Positions 48,564 through 58,079 of a stretch of DNA of 64,000 nucleotides are shown piece after piece. The position numbers and the translations under genes were made by a program. This DNA is from Photobacterium sp. OFAV2-7. Lineage in GTDB: Bacteria; Pseudomonadota; Gammaproteobacteria; Enterobacterales; Vibrionaceae. The notes below the pieces were generated by a model. It was not told the origin of the DNA. It ran no database searches and saw nothing but the letters and a program-made list of their open reading frames with translations. Position 1 is the stretch's first letter. The number at the start of each line of letters is the position of its first letter. Location: positions 18,411 to 82,410 of the forward strand of contig NZ_JAKRFQ010000001.1 in the NCBI RefSeq assembly GCF_022347985.1, given 5' to 3'.

Positions 48564-48960
48564 TGGCCACCTGCACACGATTAGGTTTGAGTACCACCCA
48601 ACCTTCAAGGATGTCGCTAATCAAGCGGCTCACCTCGTCAATGGCTTCCACATCGTTGTTGATGTTGGCCTCGAACAAACGGCGACCGCAGTAGTCGTAG
48701 AGACGAAATAGCTCCTGCGTCACCTCACCGCCTTTTTCCTCGTCCAGTACGGTGCTAAGGCCGTTCAAAATATCGAGACACTTGGAAATCATCATACCTT
48801 TATCGGCAATCTGGTCGCGCTCCATAAAACCGCGGGCACGGCCCAGATTTTCCAGCAGCCCTTCCAGCAACATCTGGATCAGACGGTGCGGGCTGGCCGA
48901 TGCCGCCTGGGCATGGTTCTGTGAATGTTGGTAAGCACCTAGACCTTCGTTATTCATCAT
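48553..48960 (-). CDS. fliS: Flagellin export chaperone FliS (LafC)
   Basis: 135 residues, all-helical. It starts MMNNEGLGAYQHSQNHAQAASASPHRLIQMLLEGLLENL; the AYQ, SPHRL and Y-DYCGRRLFEANINND features are the FliS signature. It binds the flagellin C-terminus in the cytoplasm before export. It follows fliD by 13 bases and overlaps fliT. Confidence 0.94.
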   Translation of the reverse strand: MMNNEGLGAYQHSQNHAQAASASPHRLIQMLLEGLLENLGRARGFMERDQIADKGMMISKCLDILNGLSTVLDEEKGGEVTQELFRLYDYCGRRLFEANINNDVEAIDEVSRLISDILEGWVVLKPNRVQVASEA

Positions 48961-48973
48961 TCTTCGCTCTAAA

Positions 48974-50524
48974 TTACATCAACATGCTAACCAGCATGCT
49001 CTGGGTTTGGTTCATTTGGGCAATTTGACTATCCATCTTGGCGTAATAGTTACGCAGGTAGATGGTTTTGGCTTCCATTCGCTCATCCAGCTTCTCGCGA
49101 TCTTCGGTGATCTGCTTGTTACTGTATTCCAGCTGGTCAATACGCCGGTCATAGACACCACCGTTTTTGTGGTAGTCATCCAGGATCACCAGCATTTCAT
49201 CCATCATGCCGGTTTGGGTGTCATCACCCAGAAACAGGGTCGAGACGGCTTCGAAGTCATCTTCCAGCGCCTTATCAAGCTTCTTCTGGTCGATTTCCAG
49301 CGTCCCTTCACGGGTAGTGGTGATCCCCAACTGTGATAACGTCTGGAAGGTCGATGCGGTATATTCGTCACCGATCACTCCGCGCATTCGGCTGATCATG
49401 CTGCGGGTAGCCGAGTCGCCTGACAGCGCCGCGGCTGAATCCTCACTCGATTTGGTGTAGATATTTACCGTCTCGATCACCGAGTTATAGGCTTCGACAA
49501 AGGCCTTGATATTGGTATTGACTGCCGCATCGTCACGCTCAACCGTGACGTTGACCGTACCGGTATCTTTCAGATTCAGACTGATACCGTCGATCACATT
49601 TTCCATCTTGTTGGTTGCCGAGGTCAGCTCCATCGAGCCGTACTTGACGATGGCATCTTCGGCTGCCTGCAAGCTCTTATTGCCATTGTCTGGCTGGGTA
49701 ATGTCAACCGTATTACCCTTGATATCCGCAGGATTAAGCGTGACGTTAACGGCACCGATAGCATTCGCCTGACCAGTATTTTTGCCATTCAGTACCATGC
49801 TGATCCCGTCGCCAGAGCGCACCAGGGTGGCTTTTACGCCGTCGTTGTCAGCATGATTGTTAATCGCCGACTGCAACTCCTCAATCGTCACCCCGTCATT
49901 GGTCAGGCGGGTCACTTTGTCATCGTAAGACTGCTGTCGGCTGTTGTAGCTATCTAACCGGCTCTGATCGAAATCCGGGTTGGCCGAATTGGTCAGAATA
50001 TCTTCGATTGCAGCCTTGTCCGTCGTGACATCAAGACCGTGCTTGTCGGCAATCTCTTTGTAGACCTTATCCTGATGTGCCTGCTTGTTGTCGTTTTCCT
50101 TGCTGATCAAATCTGTCTGCAAGGTGGCGATATCAATATTGACCGAGCCAAAGCTAATGTTACCCTTGGTGAAAGTACTGCCATCCGATACCTTGAACAG
50201 CTGATCACGCTGGGCCTTGGCCAGCTGAGTTACCTCGAAGCTGTATTCACCAGCAACCGCATTACTGTCAACCGTCACTGACAACACATCATCATTACTT
50301 AATGTCGACTTAAGTTTTTCAAGATCGCTGCTGGAGTTCAGATCCTCGACTTTGTCGCGGAAGCTGTTAATGGTGTTCTGAATTTCTTTCAGTGCATCCA
50401 TTTCGGCACTATTCATGCCTTCCTGGCGGTTGAGCTGGTTATCTTTCGGGGCACGTTCGGCAGCAACAATAGCACCGATCATGCTTTCATAATCGATACC
50501 TGAACCTAATCCTGTCATTAACAT
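48974..50524 (-). CDS. fliD: Flagellar filament cap protein FliD (LafB)
   Basis: 516 residues. The N-terminal MTGLGSGIDYESMIGAIVAAERAP and the C-terminal coiled coil ending IAQMNQTQSMLVSMLM are the polymerising D0 parts of FliD. The middle is long and Asp/Asn-rich, with a helical insert near 140-215. It caps the filament and guides flagellin assembly. First gene of fliD-fliS-fliT-fliK-fliL-lafS-motA-motB, with GGAG before the ATG and a sigma-54-like promoter upstream. Confidence 0.94.
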   Translation of the reverse strand: MLMTGLGSGIDYESMIGAIVAAERAPKDNQLNRQEGMNSAEMDALKEIQNTINSFRDKVEDLNSSSDLEKLKSTLSNDDVLSVTVDSNAVAGEYSFEVTQLAKAQRDQLFKVSDGSTFTKGNISFGSVNIDIATLQTDLISKENDNKQAHQDKVYKEIADKHGLDVTTDKAAIEDILTNSANPDFDQSRLDSYNSRQQSYDDKVTRLTNDGVTIEELQSAINNHADNDGVKATLVRSGDGISMVLNGKNTGQANAIGAVNVTLNPADIKGNTVDITQPDNGNKSLQAAEDAIVKYGSMELTSATNKMENVIDGISLNLKDTGTVNVTVERDDAAVNTNIKAFVEAYNSVIETVNIYTKSSEDSAAALSGDSATRSMISRMRGVIGDEYTASTFQTLSQLGITTTREGTLEIDQKKLDKALEDDFEAVSTLFLGDDTQTGMMDEMLVILDDYHKNGGVYDRRIDQLEYSNKQITEDREKLDERMEAKTIYLRNYYAKMDSQIAQMNQTQSMLVSMLM

Positions 50525-50613
50525 ATTCTATTCTCCGCCAAGAGTGCCTGTACCTCGAGCCAGCCAACCGGAATGACCAGTTATCATATCCAGCGCTCTG
50601 AAGCAGCACTATT

Positions 50614-50629
50614 AGCAAAATCCATACCA
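50614..50629 (-). promoter_or_regulatory. Candidate sigma-54 promoter of the fliD operon
   Basis: Minus strand TGGTATGGATTTTGCT: GG and GC are exactly 10 bases apart, and the -12 half TTTTGCT is consensus-like. The start would be near 50,603, giving a leader of about 80 bases before fliD. Confidence 0.65.
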
Positions 50630-50660
50630 TCTTTAAAGTGGTGATTTTAAAGGGGCAGAT

Positions 50661-50689
50661 AAAAAGAAAGCGGAAGTAAAACTTCCGCT
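50661..50689 (-). terminator. Intrinsic terminator of lafA
   Basis: Minus strand: AGCGGAAGT and ACTTCCGCT pair perfectly around TTT, followed by TTCTTTTT, about 55 bases after the flagellin stop. Confidence 0.88.
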
Positions 50690-50743
50690 CTGAATAATGG
50701 AGCGACATAAAATAGCCGCCTGCAATAAGGAGAACTACAACAA

Positions 50744-52012
50744 TTAACGTAGTAGCTGAGAAACCATGCTTGGCATCTGGTTTGCCTGAGAAAGCACAGT
50801 GATACCAGCCTGCATCATCGTGTTCTGCTTAGTCATGTTGGCAGATTCTGCCGCGATGTCCGCATCAACGATACGGCCTTTAGCTACAGACATGTTCTCT
50901 TTGATGTTGCCCAGGTTGTTGATAGTAGACTGGAAGCGGTTCTGTGTCGCACCCAGGTCAGCACGGATAGAACCAACGTTTTCGATTAGCTTGTCAATTT
51001 CAGTAACAGCTGTTCCTGCATTGGCTTCTGATGTGATGTCACCCAGAGAGCCCGTACTTAGGTCAGAAGCATCCACTTTAACGTTGATAGTGTTCGCACC
51101 AGCACCAGCGCCACCAGCAGTTGCTGCTGCATAGTTGTTTAGTGCGGTAGTTACAGCGTTCATATCAGCTACAACTTGTGTGCCTGCATCAACTTTTGTT
51201 TGGTAAGCTTCAGCAGCCGTTGCAACTGTTTCTAGGTCACCCATTTTAGTTGCAAAATCATCTGGCAAATCGATTTTATCTAGCGTTGTACCAACTGCGA
51301 TTGCAGTACCGTCTTTAGCTTCTGTGATGCCCACAGCTTTAAGTGCTTCAACAGTATCAGCTGTCATAGCAAAGTTAGAGGCAATCGTTGGATCTTTCAG
51401 TGCTGTCGCACCAGCTTTAATTTTTGTAAGATCCGCTTTTGTCGTAGTACCTAGCGTTGCTTCCAGTGCATCTGCAATATCAGCTTGTGCACGAAGGTTA
51501 CCTTTACCGTCGTCGACAACTGTAGGAAGCGCACCCGCAACGCCTTGATCAACTTCAGCACCTACCTGGAAGTTCACACCAGTATTTAGCTTATCAAACA
51601 GCTTTTCGCCTTTACCGAAAGTAGTGGTTTCGGTGATACGGTTAAGCTCTTTGCTCAGTGCCTGGAACTCTTTGTCCAGTGCCGCACGGTCAGAATCTGA
51701 GTTGGTGCCGTTTTTAGCCTGAACAGCCAGGTCACGCTGACGCTGCAGGATGTTAGTGTATTCCTGTAGTGCGCCTTCTGCAGTCTGTGACATAGAAATA
51801 CCGTCATTGGCATTACGCTGAGCCACACCCAGACCGTTGATCTGAGAGTCCATGCGGTTAGCAATCTGCATACCTGCAGCATCATCTGCTGCGCTGTTGA
51901 TGCGAAGGCCGGTAGACAGGCGGTTCAATGATGTGTTCAGGGAGTTCTGGGTGCCCATCATGTTGCGCTGTGCATTCAGGGATGCGAAGTTGGTGTTAAG
52001 GCTCATTGCCAT
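50744..52012 (-). CDS. lafA: Lateral flagellin LafA
   Basis: 422 residues. The conserved N-terminal D0/D1 (about 1-150: [40 protein letters not shown]) and C-terminal D1/D0 (about 340-422: [26 protein letters not shown]) are typical of flagellin. The centre (about 165-335) is Ala/Thr/Asp-rich and variable. Known lateral flagellins of Vibrio and Aeromonas are near 285 residues, so this one has an enlarged exposed domain. Monocistronic between two terminators. Expected to depend on LafS, but the sigma-28 promoter is not clear; TTAAGC...GTCGCATTAA about 120-150 bases upstream is a weak candidate. Confidence 0.95.
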   Translation of the reverse strand: MAMSLNTNFASLNAQRNMMGTQNSLNTSLNRLSTGLRINSAADDAAGMQIANRMDSQINGLGVAQRNANDGISMSQTAEGALQEYTNILQRQRDLAVQAKNGTNSDSDRAALDKEFQALSKELNRITETTTFGKGEKLFDKLNTGVNFQVGAEVDQGVAGALPTVVDDGKGNLRAQADIADALEATLGTTTKADLTKIKAGATALKDPTIASNFAMTADTVEALKAVGITEAKDGTAIAVGTTLDKIDLPDDFATKMGDLETVATAAEAYQTKVDAGTQVVADMNAVTTALNNYAAATAGGAGAGANTINVKVDASDLSTGSLGDITSEANAGTAVTEIDKLIENVGSIRADLGATQNRFQSTINNLGNIKENMSVAKGRIVDADIAAESANMTKQNTMMQAGITVLSQANQMPSMVSQLLR

Positions 52013-52241
52013 GGGAATATTCCTCAGTTCAGTATTAAACGAGCTATGTCAAAACGGATGTCAAAACCAGCGTTGAAATGCTTGGGTCGAGGCTCGAATG
52101 ACAGTGCTTCTTGTCGTGTTACTTTTTTAATGCGACCTGCAAACTGAAATGCTTAAACCCTTTTTCGTCTTTTTTTTAAAAAAACAATACAGCGTGATAC
52201 CGCTTCCAATCCCAGTCCAAATCCCCTTTTAAACCGCGCAC

Positions 52242-52267
52242 AAAAAAGCGAGCTGATGCTCGCTTTT
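52242..52267 (-). terminator. Intrinsic terminator of the flgB-to-lafW operon
   Basis: Minus strand: GCGAGC and GCTCGC with flanking A-T pairs around a 4-base loop, followed by TTTTTTG, about 40 bases after the lafW-like stop. Confidence 0.85.
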
Positions 52268-52304
52268 ACCTTGCTTTTGTATAACTTTCAAAATATAGAG
52301 TCGC

Positions 52305-53408
52305 TTACGGTTCGAGTAACGCCACGACGTTATGCCTAGAGGCATTAGCTTGCGCCAATAGTGTCGGTACCGCATTATCAATCAGTTGCAGCGATACATT
52401 ATTAGGCGCTTCCAACCAGCTTGCCTCTATCACACCATCGGCATTGATCACACCGGACTTCATCATATTGGTCGTGATCAGCTGCTCGAGATCCATGCTT
52501 ACCTGACGCTGAACCTTGTTCATCTGACTCAGTGCCTGCTGGATCTTCTGCATCATCCGCTCGATATCAGCCAAGGCCTTGCGGGTAGACTGGGGCTTAC
52601 CGAACTCCAGCTCCTGCGGCTCCACGGCCTGCTTGTCATGCGACTCCAACTTAGCTTTAACCGGATTGCCAGCTGGCAGGATCTGCCCACCGCCCGACAT
52701 CCAGATCCCTTTCTTGATTGACGGCCACTGCTCCTTCGGCACCGAAAAGGCCAAGTCACCATATTTATCGACATCAACCTGAATGTTGCGCGGCGCAAAT
52801 GCCTGATTCAGCTTCTCGGCAATTTCAGCTGTCGACTCGTCATTATCAATACGTGCCCGTACCGAGTTCGGCATCCCGGAATCAAACTGAAAACGTAAGA
52901 TTTCATCTTGCTGGCGCAGGGTATTCAGGCGCAGGCCTTTCATCGAAAAGCTTTCCTGCTGCGGCTGATCACTGAGCCGTGGCGTCAGGTCGTGGTGCAG
53001 CACCGATTCGCCCTCGTACTTGGCTTCACGTGTCAGCTTAACCAGCTTATTCTTCAACTGGTGCAGTGACTGCTGTAACTGGTCTTTTTTGTTTTCCTGC
53101 ACATTGAGCGATCGGCGTGCCATCTGACGCAGCTGGGTCAGCAAATCACTCGCTTCCTTCAGCGCCTTCTGGGCACTCTGGGCCTGGGCCGCCTGTCGGT
53201 GTGCCTCGCTAGTCTGCACCAGCAGGCTGCGATTTTTGCCGCCTAAACTCGAATACTGTTGCTGCTGTTTCGGTTGTTTCTCACTAACCTTTGCCACTGC
53301 GACAACAGGCTGCTGTTTCGCGATACGGTCAGGCTGGGTACTGTCACTACTACGCAGAGTATTGTGGCTGGAGGTAATTTGATTAACCAATGTGGCCTCG
53401 TATTTCAA
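52305..53408 (-). CDS. lafW: Flagellin-related hook-associated protein (LafW-like)
   Basis: 367 residues with no good ATG: TTG at 53408 or TTG at 53390 (GAGG 5 bases before it) are the possible starts. The N-terminal half has a flagellin-like helical stretch (ALKEASDLLTQLRQMARRSL, then TREAKYEGESVLHH). The middle has a hook-IN-like segment (RARIDNDESTAEIAEKLNQAF). The C-terminus (LLAQANASRHNVVALLEP) matches flagellin D0. It lacks the strict D0 start of flagellins. Lateral clusters of Vibrio and Aeromonas carry a lafW gene of this type, annotated as hook-associated or flagellin-like. It is last in the flgB-flgL operon, 46 bases after flgL. Confidence 0.68.
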   Translation of the reverse strand: MKYEATLVNQITSSHNTLRSSDSTQPDRIAKQQPVVAVAKVSEKQPKQQQQYSSLGGKNRSLLVQTSEAHRQAAQAQSAQKALKEASDLLTQLRQMARRSLNVQENKKDQLQQSLHQLKNKLVKLTREAKYEGESVLHHDLTPRLSDQPQQESFSMKGLRLNTLRQQDEILRFQFDSGMPNSVRARIDNDESTAEIAEKLNQAFAPRNIQVDVDKYGDLAFSVPKEQWPSIKKGIWMSGGGQILPAGNPVKAKLESHDKQAVEPQELEFGKPQSTRKALADIERMMQKIQQALSQMNKVQRQVSMDLEQLITTNMMKSGVINADGVIEASWLEAPNNVSLQLIDNAVPTLLAQANASRHNVVALLEP

Positions 53409-53454
53409 TCTGACAGGGCCGAAACTTTGCTACCGGCCCTTCGGGCTGCCCCGA

Positions 53455-54369
53455 TTACATCAATTTAAACAGGGATAAGTTCTGGATCTTGCTATAAGTC
53501 ATCTGGGTTGCCTGCAGCGCCGCCATCTGGGTATTCATTTCCAGAATCGCTTCACTGTAGTCCAGATCCTTCACTTCACCGATTAACTTATCATTCAGCA
53601 GCTTATTGTCCTGATGCGAACCATCGACCATGGTCAGGGCATTACGCTGTCCACCGACTTCTGTCCACACCTTGTTGATACTGCCCATGGTGTCATCAAT
53701 CGACACCTGAGCATTGGTCACACTGGCCTTAAGCTCATCTTGCACTACGGACGGGTCACGCAAGTCGGTTACCAGCTGATCCAAGGTGTTGAATATATCA
53801 CTTCCGCCAGCAAAAAAAATCTCACCGGCAGTCTGATTGGCAGGAATTGTCATCGATTCTGCCACCTGAACCATGCGCTGGTCAGTATTGCCCATGAATA
53901 CGTACTTACCTGTTGCCGGATCTTTTGCCACCGGCTGGGTATCGGTTAGCGTACCGGCAAAAATATAATCGCCATTGGGATTTTTGCTGTTGGCAATATC
54001 AGCGAGCTGATCCAGTATCGCATCGAGCTCGGTGGCAATCGCCTCGCGGCCGGCGGTGGTGCTATTACTGGCGTTAAGGACACTGGTTGCCAGCTCCTGT
54101 GCACGCAGTACAGCATTGTTCGACGCATCCAGGTGAGATTCCGTCTGCCCCAGTTGTGCTTCCAGGTTTGAGATATTCTTCTGGAACTGATTGATATTCG
54201 CCTGCTCGCGATCCAGCATCATCAGCTGAACCGAACCGAGCGGATCATCCGACGGCTTAAGCATTCGCTCACCGGAGCTCATCTGCATAAACGACTTGTT
54301 AACCCCGGTGGTCGAGGTCTGCATGCTGGTAAGCATGACACTGTTGAGCTGAGCCGTACTTAGACGCAT
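53455..54369 (-). CDS. flgL: Flagellar hook-filament junction protein FlgL
   Basis: 304 residues. It starts MRLSTAQLNSVMLTSMQTS and has FMQMSSGERMLKPSDDPLGSVQLM, the FlgL/flagellin-like N-terminal coil. The C-terminal ILEMNTQMAALQATQMTYSKIQNLSLFKLM is conserved. It joins FlgK to the filament. Starts 25 bases after flgK; the lafW-like gene follows. Confidence 0.95.
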   Translation of the reverse strand: MRLSTAQLNSVMLTSMQTSTTGVNKSFMQMSSGERMLKPSDDPLGSVQLMMLDREQANINQFQKNISNLEAQLGQTESHLDASNNAVLRAQELATSVLNASNSTTAGREAIATELDAILDQLADIANSKNPNGDYIFAGTLTDTQPVAKDPATGKYVFMGNTDQRMVQVAESMTIPANQTAGEIFFAGGSDIFNTLDQLVTDLRDPSVVQDELKASVTNAQVSIDDTMGSINKVWTEVGGQRNALTMVDGSHQDNKLLNDKLIGEVKDLDYSEAILEMNTQMAALQATQMTYSKIQNLSLFKLM

Positions 54370-54394
54370 GGCAATTTCCTCTCGTTATGATCCG

Positions 54395-55801
54395 TTAGCG
54401 AAACATCGACAAAGTGATATCAAATAGCTGCTGCGCCGTTGAAATCACCTGGGCATTGGCCTGATACATCTGGGTATAGGTCATGATATTGGCCGCCTCT
54501 TCATCAAGGTTGACCCCGCTGACACTGGCTCGCTCACCTTCAGCCTGCTCGACCAAAGACTTCGCCGCACTGGTGTCCGCCTCGAGCTGGGCTGTTTTAA
54601 TCGCCCAGTCCCCGGTAATACCGGTATAGCTGTTGTAGATGCTTTTGCCGTCAAGAACCGCAATGGCACTTTTATACTTCTCTGCCTCGGCAGGATCCAG
54701 CGTGCTGATATCAATCGCTATCGGGGCGTTTTTCAGATCAATCAGCTGCTGAAGATTCTCGCTGTTGCCCGGCTCTCCCGGCTTGGCGGCAAACGCCAGC
54801 TGCTTGGGATCATCAATCAGCAAAGTCAGGTTCTTTGCCGCGCCGTCAATCTTGTCGACACCGCCAAACACCGCCAGGCCCTGATCACCGTTCAGATCAT
54901 AGCCCTGGCTATGTACCTCGTTAAACTGGGTCGCAAAGCTATATGCCATGACATCGAGCTCTTTCTGCAGCTCTTTGAGTTCACCATCGCGGTAATTCAG
55001 CAGTCCACCGATGGTCCCGCCCAGTTTGTCATCCAGGGCGAAACGCCCCTGGCCACGCTGCAGCTCCAAGCCGCCGTCCGCCGTCTGGCGAAGGGTGCTG
55101 GCCTGCGACCCACTGACCAACGGCTGGCCCTGATCCAGGGTAATAGTGACCGTACCGTCTTCGTTATAGTTGGTATTGATATCCATCTGTGACGACAACT
55201 GACGAATGGCCTCGTCACGGGCATCGAGCAGATCAGTCATCTGCTGTCCGCTACCGCCAGTGTCACGCAGGCTGTCATTCATTTCGGCAATACTGGCCAC
55301 CAGCGCATTAGCCTCAGAGACAGCAGCATCTAGCTGCCCGCCCACCTGCTGCGCCTGGCTGTCCAGCTGGGCATTCAGGTTATTGAAGCGCTGAACCATC
55401 GACTGGCTCTGACTAAGGATAGTCTGGCGATAGGCGATATCCTGCGGATTGGTCGATGCCTCGCTCAATGCGGCATTGAAACGATCCAGCCCGGTATTGA
55501 TACTGGTACTGTCGTTATTGAGCAAGGTCTCGGTTTTCGCCATGTACTGGGAGCGAATCGAGTTAAAACCCCAAGAACCTTTCTGCTTGTAGATTTGCTG
55601 GTTCAGGTAATTGTCGGCCATTCGCTCAACGCTGCTGACGCCGACACCTGCACCACTGCCCATCCCGCTCGTCTGGGCACCAAAACCGATACGCTGACGG
55701 CTATAGCCTGGCGTCATGGCATTGGCAGTATTGTGTGCAGTGACTGACAGCCCGGCATTGGCCGCACTCATGCCGGATAAACCGATATTAATTATGCTCA
55801 T
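54395..55801 (-). CDS. flgK: Flagellar hook-filament junction protein FlgK
   Basis: 468 residues. The N-terminal INIGLSGMSAANAGLSVTAHNTANAMTPGYSRQR motif of axial proteins and the C-terminal SGVNLDEEAANIMTYTQMYQANAQVISTAQQLFD are diagnostic. It forms the first junction ring at the hook tip. The start overlaps the flgJ stop by 4 bases. Shorter than E. coli FlgK (547), mainly in the middle. Confidence 0.96.
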   Translation of the reverse strand: MSIINIGLSGMSAANAGLSVTAHNTANAMTPGYSRQRIGFGAQTSGMGSGAGVGVSSVERMADNYLNQQIYKQKGSWGFNSIRSQYMAKTETLLNNDSTSINTGLDRFNAALSEASTNPQDIAYRQTILSQSQSMVQRFNNLNAQLDSQAQQVGGQLDAAVSEANALVASIAEMNDSLRDTGGSGQQMTDLLDARDEAIRQLSSQMDINTNYNEDGTVTITLDQGQPLVSGSQASTLRQTADGGLELQRGQGRFALDDKLGGTIGGLLNYRDGELKELQKELDVMAYSFATQFNEVHSQGYDLNGDQGLAVFGGVDKIDGAAKNLTLLIDDPKQLAFAAKPGEPGNSENLQQLIDLKNAPIAIDISTLDPAEAEKYKSAIAVLDGKSIYNSYTGITGDWAIKTAQLEADTSAAKSLVEQAEGERASVSGVNLDEEAANIMTYTQMYQANAQVISTAQQLFDITLSMFR

Positions 55802-56301
55802 AAGTCTTCGTCATCAAGGTGGATATTCAGTTGCTGCGACAAGGGTGCGGAATTTCCCCACCATGGCCGTTGTACTTTACTGTACGAAAGTTCGGCATCA
55901 CCCAGCAGCGGACTGGCTGCTACCGACGCATTTTTCAGCTCCTGATGATTAACAGCGACCAGTTGGTGCTGTGGCTTAAATGCTTCGTGCTGTCCAAGTT
56001 GCCTCACCAGCATGTCGGCAATGCCCAAACTCTGCTGCTGACTCATTTCCATCGCAATCTGGCTATCGTGCATCGAGCGATAGAACTTTTGCTGGCGGCT
56101 GTTGAACAAGGCATCTTCCTCGTCATTCAGCGCGTCCGATGCCTGACGCATATGCTTGAGTACGCTCTGAAGAAAGACCGCCTCGAACTGGCCGGCGGCC
56201 TGCTTAAGGGCTTCGGTCTTGTCGCCGTTGGCCTTGATGTTCTGCAGGCTGGTCAGATCGTTATACATAGCCGGATTATTGTCGTTGTCGAGAATTTTCA
56301 T
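55798..56301 (-). CDS. flgJ: Rod-binding protein FlgJ, single-domain (no muramidase)
   Basis: 167 residues. Only the N-terminal rod-binding domain is present (KQAAGQFEAVFLQSVLKHMRQASDAL, DSQIAMEMSQQQSLGIADMLVRQL). The C-terminal glucosaminidase domain of polar and enterobacterial FlgJ (about 310 residues in all) is missing, replaced by a short unrelated tail. Many lateral and alpha-proteobacterial systems have such short FlgJ and need a separate hydrolase to pierce peptidoglycan; none is seen in the window. Overlaps flgI and flgK at its ends. Confidence 0.9.
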   Translation of the reverse strand: MKILDNDNNPAMYNDLTSLQNIKANGDKTEALKQAAGQFEAVFLQSVLKHMRQASDALNDEEDALFNSRQQKFYRSMHDSQIAMEMSQQQSLGIADMLVRQLGQHEAFKPQHQLVAVNHQELKNASVAASPLLGDAELSYSKVQRPWWGNSAPLSQQLNIHLDDEDL

Positions 56302-57410
56302 TACAGCACCACCAGCTCACCGTCCAATGCACCAGCTTCGTCAAGGGCGATCAGGATCGCCATCAAATCGTTCGGCGTTGCTCCTAAACTATTTACCGCA
56401 TCGACAATAGTTTGCAATGACGTACCGTCTTCACTTTCCGGCCAGATAAAGACCTTGCCGCGCTCCTGGTCAATCGACACATCGGATTCCGGTGTCACCG
56501 CGGTATTGCCTCGGCCAAAGGCATTCGGCTGACTGACGTTATAGCTTTCCGCCACACTCACCGTCAGGTTACCGTGGCTGACTGCCGCAGTGTGTACCTT
56601 GACATCCTTACCGACAACGATGGTGCCGGTACGGGCGTTGAACACTACCTTGGCCTTGCGCGGACCTGGCTCGACATCGAGATTTTCCAGCATTGCCAGA
56701 AACGTCACCCGCTGGTTCTGATCATGCGGGGCACGCACGGTGATCCGAGCATGGCTCTGGGCAACGGCAACTTCCGGGCCGAATACCTTGTTAATGGCTT
56801 TTTCGATATTTCGAGCAGTGTTGAACCCCGGCTGCTTAAGGTTCAGCACCACATCGGTGGCGGTCAGAAACGAGGACGGGATTTCACGTTCGATGATCCC
56901 GCCGTTGGGGATCAGCCCGGCGGTCGGAATATTGATAGTGATCCCGCTGCCGCTGTTACCTTCCGCCTTAACCCCGCCGACCACCAGGTTACCCTGGGCC
57001 ACCGCATAGATTTGACCGTCCAGCCCTTTAAGCGGTGTCAGCAGCAAGGTGCCGCCCCGCAGGCTTTTGGCATCACCAATGGAGGAAACCGTCACATCCA
57101 GTAACTGCCCTTTGCTGGCCAGCGGCGGAAGCGTGGCATGGATTGCCACTGCCGCAACGTTCTTGAGCTTGGGATCGGCCTTGGCCGGCAACTGCACCCC
57201 AAACTGGCTCAGCATGTTCTTGACCGACTGAGAGGTAAACTTGGTCTGGCTTTTATCGCCGGTACCGCTCAGGCCAACCACCAGGCCGTAGCCGACCAAT
57301 TGGTTGTCACGCACGCCCTGAATATCGACCAGGCTCAACAACGGGCGGGCCTGCACCAGCCAGGGCATGGCCAGCACAAGCAGGCCCACAATAATTTTTT
57401 TCATCAGCAT
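56301..57410 (-). CDS. flgI: Flagellar P-ring protein FlgI
   Basis: 369 residues with a Sec signal peptide ([18 protein letters not shown]). Family segments include [53 protein letters not shown] and [29 protein letters not shown] at the end. It forms the periplasmic bushing in peptidoglycan. The start overlaps the flgH stop (TGATG) and its stop overlaps the flgJ start. Confidence 0.97.
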   Translation of the reverse strand: MLMKKIIVGLLVLAMPWLVQARPLLSLVDIQGVRDNQLVGYGLVVGLSGTGDKSQTKFTSQSVKNMLSQFGVQLPAKADPKLKNVAAVAIHATLPPLASKGQLLDVTVSSIGDAKSLRGGTLLLTPLKGLDGQIYAVAQGNLVVGGVKAEGNSGSGITINIPTAGLIPNGGIIEREIPSSFLTATDVVLNLKQPGFNTARNIEKAINKVFGPEVAVAQSHARITVRAPHDQNQRVTFLAMLENLDVEPGPRKAKVVFNARTGTIVVGKDVKVHTAAVSHGNLTVSVAESYNVSQPNAFGRGNTAVTPESDVSIDQERGKVFIWPESEDGTSLQTIVDAVNSLGATPNDLMAILIALDEAGALDGELVVL

Positions 57411-58069
57411 CAGATCGGGAACCAGGAACTGTTAAAGAATCGCGATAGCCAGCCGGCCTCATTGGCATCTGCCAGCGCACCACGGCCGGAATAAGTGATC
57501 CGGGCATCGCCCAGACGCTGCGAGGACACCCGGTTAGAGCCATCGATATCATCGACCCGCACCAAGCCGGACAGGCGAATATATTCATCGCCCTGATTAA
57601 GCTTGAGCCACTTCTCTCCCCGGATCCGCAATACGCCGTTAGGCAGCACGTCGGCCACCATCACGGTAATACTGCCCGACAACGAGTTTTGCTGTGAGCT
57701 TGACGACGAGCCTTTGAAATCCCGCTCGCCCTCGAGGGTAAACTGGCCTTTCGGCTGTGACTTTCCGGCAATCAGCGGAACACCAATACCGACATTGCTG
57801 TCCTTGCCGAAACTGGTACCGGCCTTCTTACTAGAACGAGTCTGCTCGTCGAGCTCCACCGTCAGGATATCGCCAATGCGAAAGGCACGGCGGTCCTGAA
57901 ACAGCGCCAAACCGTAGTTGGCACTAAACAAGCTACCATCGGGATCAACCTTGTATTCCGGAAACTCCATATTCGGCACGGTTTCCTTAGGCTGAACATC
58001 GACAACGGAAGAAACCGGCGCACAGCCGGAAAGCAATATTGCACCGAGCAAAAAAATTACACGTAGCAT
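57410..58069 (-). CDS. flgH: Flagellar L-ring lipoprotein FlgH
   Basis: 219 residues from the ATG at 58069; the ten codons upstream in frame would spoil the signal peptide. A lipobox LLSGC ends the signal sequence ([18 protein letters not shown]), giving an outer-membrane lipoprotein. [28 protein letters not shown] and [25 protein letters not shown] are FlgH signatures. It forms the outer-membrane ring. Starts 10 bases after flgG. Confidence 0.96.
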   Translation of the reverse strand: MLRVIFLLGAILLSGCAPVSSVVDVQPKETVPNMEFPEYKVDPDGSLFSANYGLALFQDRRAFRIGDILTVELDEQTRSSKKAGTSFGKDSNVGIGVPLIAGKSQPKGQFTLEGERDFKGSSSSSQQNSLSGSITVMVADVLPNGVLRIRGEKWLKLNQGDEYIRLSGLVRVDDIDGSNRVSSQRLGDARITYSGRGALADANEAGWLSRFFNSSWFPI

Positions 58070-58079
58070 GCCTGAGCAC

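Noticed and set aside
48564..48608. Longer fliT frame starting inside fliS
   Set aside because: Would overlap fliS by 56 bases; the GTG at 48563 gives the normal short coupling overlap and a FliT-sized product.
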